Source: Limnoperna fortunei (taxonomy: Eukaryota; Mollusca; Bivalvia; Mytilida; Modiolidae). From it: 64,000 nt of DNA. Of this stretch, positions 59,560-64,000 are shown one piece after another; position 1 is the first letter of the stretch, and the number at the start of each line of letters is the position of its first letter. Made by a program: the position numbers and the translations under genes. The notes under the pieces are model-generated. The model was given only the letters and a program-made list of their open reading frames with translations. It was not told the origin of the DNA and did no database searches. The DNA is taken from contig OX104117.1 in assembly GCA_944474755.1 (NCBI GenBank), forward strand, positions 76,484,926 through 76,548,925, in the 5' to 3' direction.

Positions 59560-61461
59560 TAGAAGCATTTGGCATTATGGCCAATTGTCTACCAAAATAA
59601 CCTGCAGCATTAATATTGAAATCATTTCTTGTGTTCTTGTCATTTTCAAAATCCTGAATAGATTGGATGACATCCTCCAATTCGATATTCGATAACGCGT
59701 GATCCCCAGTCGAATCAGTTTCAAATTCCTTCAATATTGCACTATCATTACATGGTGCAATAGAAATTGTTTCTGTTTTCGGTACATTTTCATTTGCTTG
59801 ACCACCAGCAGCGACATCACTCAAAATACTGCTCATATGTTGCTGTTGTGCTAAAGATGCCGAGTTATAATCGTTTATGGAAGCAACATTTCTATGACCG
59901 GTGAGTTGCATTACAGTAGTTGCCTCAACTTTGGAATGAAGTAGTGAAGTAACGGTAGTTTTCCTAACGCTGTGGTTCACCTTTCTCCCACTCAGACCAG
60001 CTTTTGTAGACATGATTTTTGCTAGATTTCCTAGTGTATTTTTTCCTAGTGACTGTTTTGAGAACCAGCAATGTTTCACACCTTCCATATCCGGTTTTAT
60101 TTTGCGCAGAATACTCAAATAAAATCTACTTTCTGGAGTCAGACAGTCAGTTGGGCGTCTTCGTATAAACTCTTTGAATATTTCAACAGGACAGTTTGGT
60201 TTCCCTGCAATTTAAGAGATTAATACTTTTATTTTAGGAGTGTTTTATTGTCATATTCCCGTAATTTAGAATTCATATGTTCTTTTCTTAATTTTTTTTT
60301 ATATTTCACAAAATTTCGCTACATGTAATTCATATGTGGTCCTCTCCATACACAATTACTGAATAACGTGGAACAGACAAACATAGAATTTTCATTCTTT
60401 TAATTAATTATTTCTTTAAAACTCATAGCTAGTAATTTACTTTAGTACTTTAATTGCCTGGTGTGGCAAACATTTTTGGTGAAAAATGTCTTGGATTCCC
60501 ATCACCTTTTCTTGTCTTTGTTAGGCGTTCATTATATTCCACATACTGCAGACCATCTGATGTACATTTTAACGTGACATCTCCGAAAAGCATATCAACA
60601 TGCTCTAGGCGTCCCCTCATTCCGAAATGAAGGGTGTTGTTCATCCATATTGTGTTTAGAAGGGCCTCGGGATCACCTGCAGAACAGATATTGATGTAAA
60701 ATAATATACCACACAATACTAAAATCACAATTTCAATTCAAATTTACTACTCATATAAAAATGTTCTTTTTTTAAATTTTATTTTTTGTAATAATTTGGC
60801 AATGTATTATTGTATGTTATTTGGTGTAGTCTTATTGCCGTCTACTCCACGCCTGTACTTCAGTTCACATGCATTGTTTTCCCTTCCAAAAGGCAGTTAT
60901 TTCCTATTGGAAATTAAAAAAATACGAACATTTTAACAGATTCAGAAAGAATGATACTATCGTCTTGCTCATTTTATGTTAGCAAAAAGGAAGAGCTTAC
61001 TTACTTGCGCCTAAAAGATTTTTCTCGTACAGACTTTTGATTTCCTCAGAAGAAAATGGGTCAGCTTTCAGTCTCTTGTTTCCAAGGCCGTATGATTTCA
61101 GCTGTTTTCTTTTCGAAGCAACAACATCACGGGAATGTTGAAATTCCTTGTCCTTCAGAATATTAACACCCTTCTTCTCAAGTAAATATCGAGATATTGA
61201 AGTTTGTATAGACTTAATAGTGTCCGGTTCATACTCTTCATTCTTTTGGGAACGCACGGATAGGAAGAATCTGGCTAAAATCTGGTCAACCTCAGTAACC
61301 GGAATGTCCTCAATTTTCCTCAGTTCATTTTGTTTTGCCAGCCATTCATTGAGAATTTTCATATCACTGGTTGTTTTTCGTTTGGTATTTACATTTTTCA
61401 TGCTTTCTACAAATTTGGACGTTTCTGCTGCGTCGACAGCAGCAAACCTGTCATCTGTCAT
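59531..61461 (-). CDS. Crypton tyrosine recombinase, copy B, C-terminus replaced by insertion
   Basis: Exon 1 61461-61005, exon 2 60676-60458, exon 3 60204-59531. Exon 2 has the undamaged frame (ERLTKTRKGDGNPRHF, then SPKMFATPG), so the catalytic domain is complete: FGMRG, HSVRK, LTGHR and INDYNSAS are all in frame. The 953-bp insertion cuts the C-terminal tail after MPNAS and supplies nine new residues and a stop at 59531. The exon 2 donor has mutated from GT to GC (CCAG|GCAATT), which is a weak but sometimes usable donor. The recombinase core could still be made if that donor works. Downstream of the insertion, the original tail sequence survives at 58390-58605. Confidence 0.75.
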
Positions 61462-61646
61462 TTTGTTGAGTGTCGTCTGCTATGTTGACATTTGAGCGGA
61501 AGTGCAAAATTAAAGCGGAAGCTAAAAACCGGTATCAGCCTCCGGGGCTAATATCGATATTAGACCCGAGGGCTGATATCGGTCCATCACTTCCGGCCAT
61601 TATCAAATATGCAAAAATGTCCATATTACTACCAAATATGTGATAA

Positions 61647-62075
61647 ACCTGTATGTTATTCTTCACACAATTTGTTCTTTAATTGACCAATAGTGCTCTA
61701 GATCCGCAAGTTATTACTAAATCTACCAGCATTTAAAACAGTCTCCACTATTAATACAACTTAAATGTACCTATTTTATAATGTTGATCATATACTTATC
61801 AAAATTCAAAATGTTATAGAGAATAAAACAAATACAGAAAAAAAGAATAATTGAATTTTTGAATCTACGCGTATCAATCAATGTCATGCTATCTACGTTA
61901 ATTTTAAATAATAATTACAATCTGCATATATTATAAATTATGATTAAGAATTTGTATTGCGAGTATCATCCTCCATTTTATCATATAGGTGCAAATTTGA
62001 TAAGCATTCTGTTAATGTGACACTGTAAACAAGAGGAAACGCTTTTAGGAATTATTTTCCTTATATTTCTTGTAG
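61647..62075. other. Intron sequence
   Basis: Between the Crypton tandem and the first stalk exon. Nothing else is seen. Confidence 0.45.
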
Positions 62076-62114
62076 ACAAATCTGAACGGTCAACTGAAAA
62101 ACAGGACTATACAA
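62076..62114 (+). CDS. Exon: stalk segment 1 (39 bp)
   Basis: Acceptor TATTTCTTGTAG, donor ACAA|GTATGT, phase 1 in and out, coding KSERSTEKQDYT. Charged, Ser/Thr-containing linker with no fold, as expected between the last CTLD and the membrane. It is supported by phase agreement with its neighbours, not by homology. Confidence 0.6.
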
Positions 62115-62492
62115 GTATGTAATGATATATATCTAATATGCTCTGTATCATCTAAATGTATAGTCGTTAATGTGAAATGTGCAATTAAAATATTGTCCAG
62201 ATGCTCAATAAAGTAAAACAATATAACAATGGCTAATAGAGGATATAGTCAACTCACATATACATATAAGATACATAGCACATTTAATTCATTGTGTTAC
62301 ATCACGAAAACTTGCTAAATACGTATATGATTAAGTATTTAACAAATCTAGTAATATATTTTCTTTTCTGCATGTACTATTGATCTGTACTGAAGACGGT
62401 ATTATGGCGATTTAGAACAATAATATCTTCATTATAACTATATCGGTCAGTTGTCACGGTAGTGTTATACTTAAATGTCAAACAATTTTCAG

Positions 62493-62564
62493 CTGCAACT
62501 TCAGAACAAAACACGGACAATAATATAGGAACAGAAATGTCCAACTACAATAGGATACAGATTG
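62493..62564 (+). CDS. Exon: stalk segment 2 (72 bp)
   Basis: Acceptor ACAATTTTCAG, donor ATTG|GTAATT, phase 1 in and out. Codes ATSEQNTDNNIGTEMSNYNR, then IQI. Asn/Thr/Ser-rich linker consistent with an extracellular juxtamembrane stalk. Confidence 0.6.
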
Positions 62565-63693
62565 GTAATTATATCTCTTCAAATTTAAGTAAAATTTTAT
62601 ATAGGGACTACACGAGGATATGACATGCTACCTTTCCGTTGTCTCAAATTCCGCTTAGATTAGAGTAAGATAATGATGAGCAATATTGATATACTTCTAA
62701 TATGGTGTCGTAAACGCATATAAAGTACGCGATTATGAACAAGACTTCTAGTTGCGCAAGAATTAGCAAGAAATGTGTATTGAAAGACAGTTTATTATCT
62801 AATGAAAATCTGTAACGCAGATTTCTTTTAAAATCGTGTTCGTCTTTAATTTAGGGACAGACCATTTAACTTGAAGGGGGGCCTTGGTTTTTTGTTTTTT
62901 TTTTCCGCGATTGAATATTTTTTTCATTATTAGCATTATTTTATATAGCAGAAATCCTTCTTTAGAATATTTTTTTTCTTACCCTCTGCTTCCAAAATAT
63001 TTTTTTCATCAAAAATCATATTCAAAATATTTTTTAGGAAAAACAAAGCCCCCCCCCCTCCCTTGCAAGTTATTGTTAATTAATTACGTGATTGATGCAA
63101 TAGTGAATTTCCCTTTTTGAATGACGACTGGATAAAAGTTCGGTTTATTGCTGATCTGAGGGAATAAATCGGTTATCATTTACCGCTTATAGCTTTGATA
63201 GTATATATTGTTATTTTAACCTGCAAAAACTAGCCATATCGACTACGAATATGTATGTCATTCAAATAAATTTGCGAAAAACAATAGATCGACAATCGAT
63301 CAACATTTTCGTACAGATTTGATAGAAAATAAATTTCGAATGCAACGCATATTTATTTGTATGTTTCGATATGCCAATCTTCGCTAAACATGCAGAAAGT
63401 CATTTAATCGCTCGTCCAATACAAGACCGTGTTTATCGCTTTAACACGCTGTTCGTTACTTAATGTCTATTACCAGTACTTAAAATGACACCATGGGTTC
63501 AGTTTTCGTGTGGAAATTTTATATTTCTTAGTTTTAACTTAACAATTCGAATATGAACTATGACATTTTAATCTTTAAAATAATAACGCAAAATCTCTTA
63601 GTATTTCTAGTTTCCACAAACGATAAGAAGTACACAAGCATTTCAACAAGAAGATATTCAAATTCCTTTTAACATATATGATATATTTTACAG
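62565..63693. other. Intron sequence
   Basis: Contains poly-T and a poly-C run near 63050. No exon or mobile element is recognised. Confidence 0.45.
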
Positions 63694-63775
63694 CTTCAAT
63701 TATTGCTGGTTCTGTTGGTGGTTCGGTGGTTGTCATACTGATAATAATTACCAGTATAGTTATTAGGCGGCGAAG
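63694..63775 (+). CDS. Exon: transmembrane helix
   Basis: Acceptor TATATTTTACAG, donor CGAAG|GTAAAC, 82 bp, phase 1 in, phase 2 out. Codes ASIIAGSVGGSVVVILIII, then TSIVIRRR. A Gly-rich start, about 20 hydrophobic residues and an Arg cluster make a textbook type I transmembrane segment with stop-transfer. The cytoplasmic exons follow beyond the window. 63776-64000 is the next intron as far as seen. Confidence 0.82.
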
Positions 63776-64000
63776 GTAAACAGTTGTAGTAAGATATATG
63801 TGCAAATTTGTTTTTCGTATTTTAAGATCTATATCTCCTATTTTTTTAAAAAAACTTTCAAACCAGTGAAAACTTTCGTGCAGACAACTGAAATATGCAT
63901 TATTTAACATTAGGCATAGTAACGTCAGTTAACGCACGTAGGAATTTCTTTGATGCATAAACGTTGGTTTTGAACTGTTAGAAATTAAACGTACTACACA

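Larger units (their letters stand above)
58248..61646 (-). mobile_element. Crypton-type tyrosine-recombinase element, copy B
   Basis: Head-to-tail with copy A, sharing the junction GTGATAATTATAG. Core length is about 2.44 kb after removing the 953-bp insertion. Nearly identical to copy A, including introns. The left palindrome has two substitutions (CTGCTATC and ATCATGGCC) that break the perfect arms of copy A. Confidence 0.8.
41403..63775 (+). other. Multi-exon CTLD/WSC transmembrane receptor-like gene (continues past the window)
   Basis: Nine exons can be chained with matching phases: 41403-41612, 43307-43422, 48186-48345, 51196-51318, 53564-53749, 55061-55174, 62076-62114, 62493-62564 and 63694-63775. 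All introns are phase 1 except the one inside the WSC domain (phase 0) and the last donor (phase 2). The product is an extracellular array (CTLD half, WSC, CTLD half, second CTLD, stalk), a single transmembrane helix and a basic stop-transfer. It would sit in the plasma membrane with the lectin-like domains outside. The signal-peptide exon and any earlier domains lie upstream of 41403 and were not found; the cytoplasmic tail lies beyond 64000. I see no in-frame stop in any exon. Introns carry a MITE, an IS3EU-like element, SINEs and two Cryptons. Confidence 0.8.

Overview
This is an intron- and repeat-rich eukaryotic window, most likely from a bivalve mollusc and probably a mytilid mussel. That assignment is an inference. 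It rests on the AT-rich, GT-AG intron-bearing architecture, on dispersed repeats I recall from mussel genomes (a tRNA-headed SINE and the segment around GACGAAACGCGCGTCTGGCGTA), on satellite arrays, and on a CTLD/WSC receptor-like gene. There are no bacterial-type operons.

Layout. 1-13 kb holds remnants of coding genes on the minus strand: a LINE endonuclease fragment (1-710), a B-box plus C-terminal propeller-like protein with frameshifts (6361-7227), an isolated terminal exon (9594-9731), and a Roco/COR-domain protein with several frameshifts (11278-12167). A 446-bp tandem duplication carrying an exon-like ORF follows. 13.9-22.2 kb holds two LINE remnants, a broken CARF/ALS2CR8-like gene, and two ~70-bp minisatellite arrays in opposite orientations. 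22.3-28.1 kb is satellite DNA: a ~182-bp satellite, then a 68-bp satellite with dimeric higher-order structure and a kilobase-scale super-repeat, which switches strand at about 27560. 28.4-34.9 kb is mostly SINEs and duplicated dispersed repeats.

35-64 kb is the most informative part. A plus-strand gene runs from 41403 beyond the right edge. Nine exons can be placed, and their splice phases all agree. They encode a C-type-lectin-like domain whose two halves are separated by a complete WSC domain, then a second split CTLD, a Thr/Ser/Asn-rich stalk and one transmembrane helix. Its introns are packed with transposons. These include a 464-bp MITE, a 4.0-kb element with tandem-repeat-filled inverted termini, and two head-to-tail Crypton-type tyrosine-recombinase elements on the minus strand. 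Each Crypton copy has been hit by a different small DNA transposon, and each serves as the empty-site control for the other.

A second element (35142-40669) of the same kind as the 4.0-kb one lies just upstream of the receptor gene. Both have TATGGAAC-type ends, exact 6-bp target-site duplications (GACGGG and CATTTA) and terminal inverted repeats made largely of short tandem repeats. The upstream copy still carries the wreck of an integrase-like transposase, which makes an IS3EU-like DNA transposon family the best current explanation.
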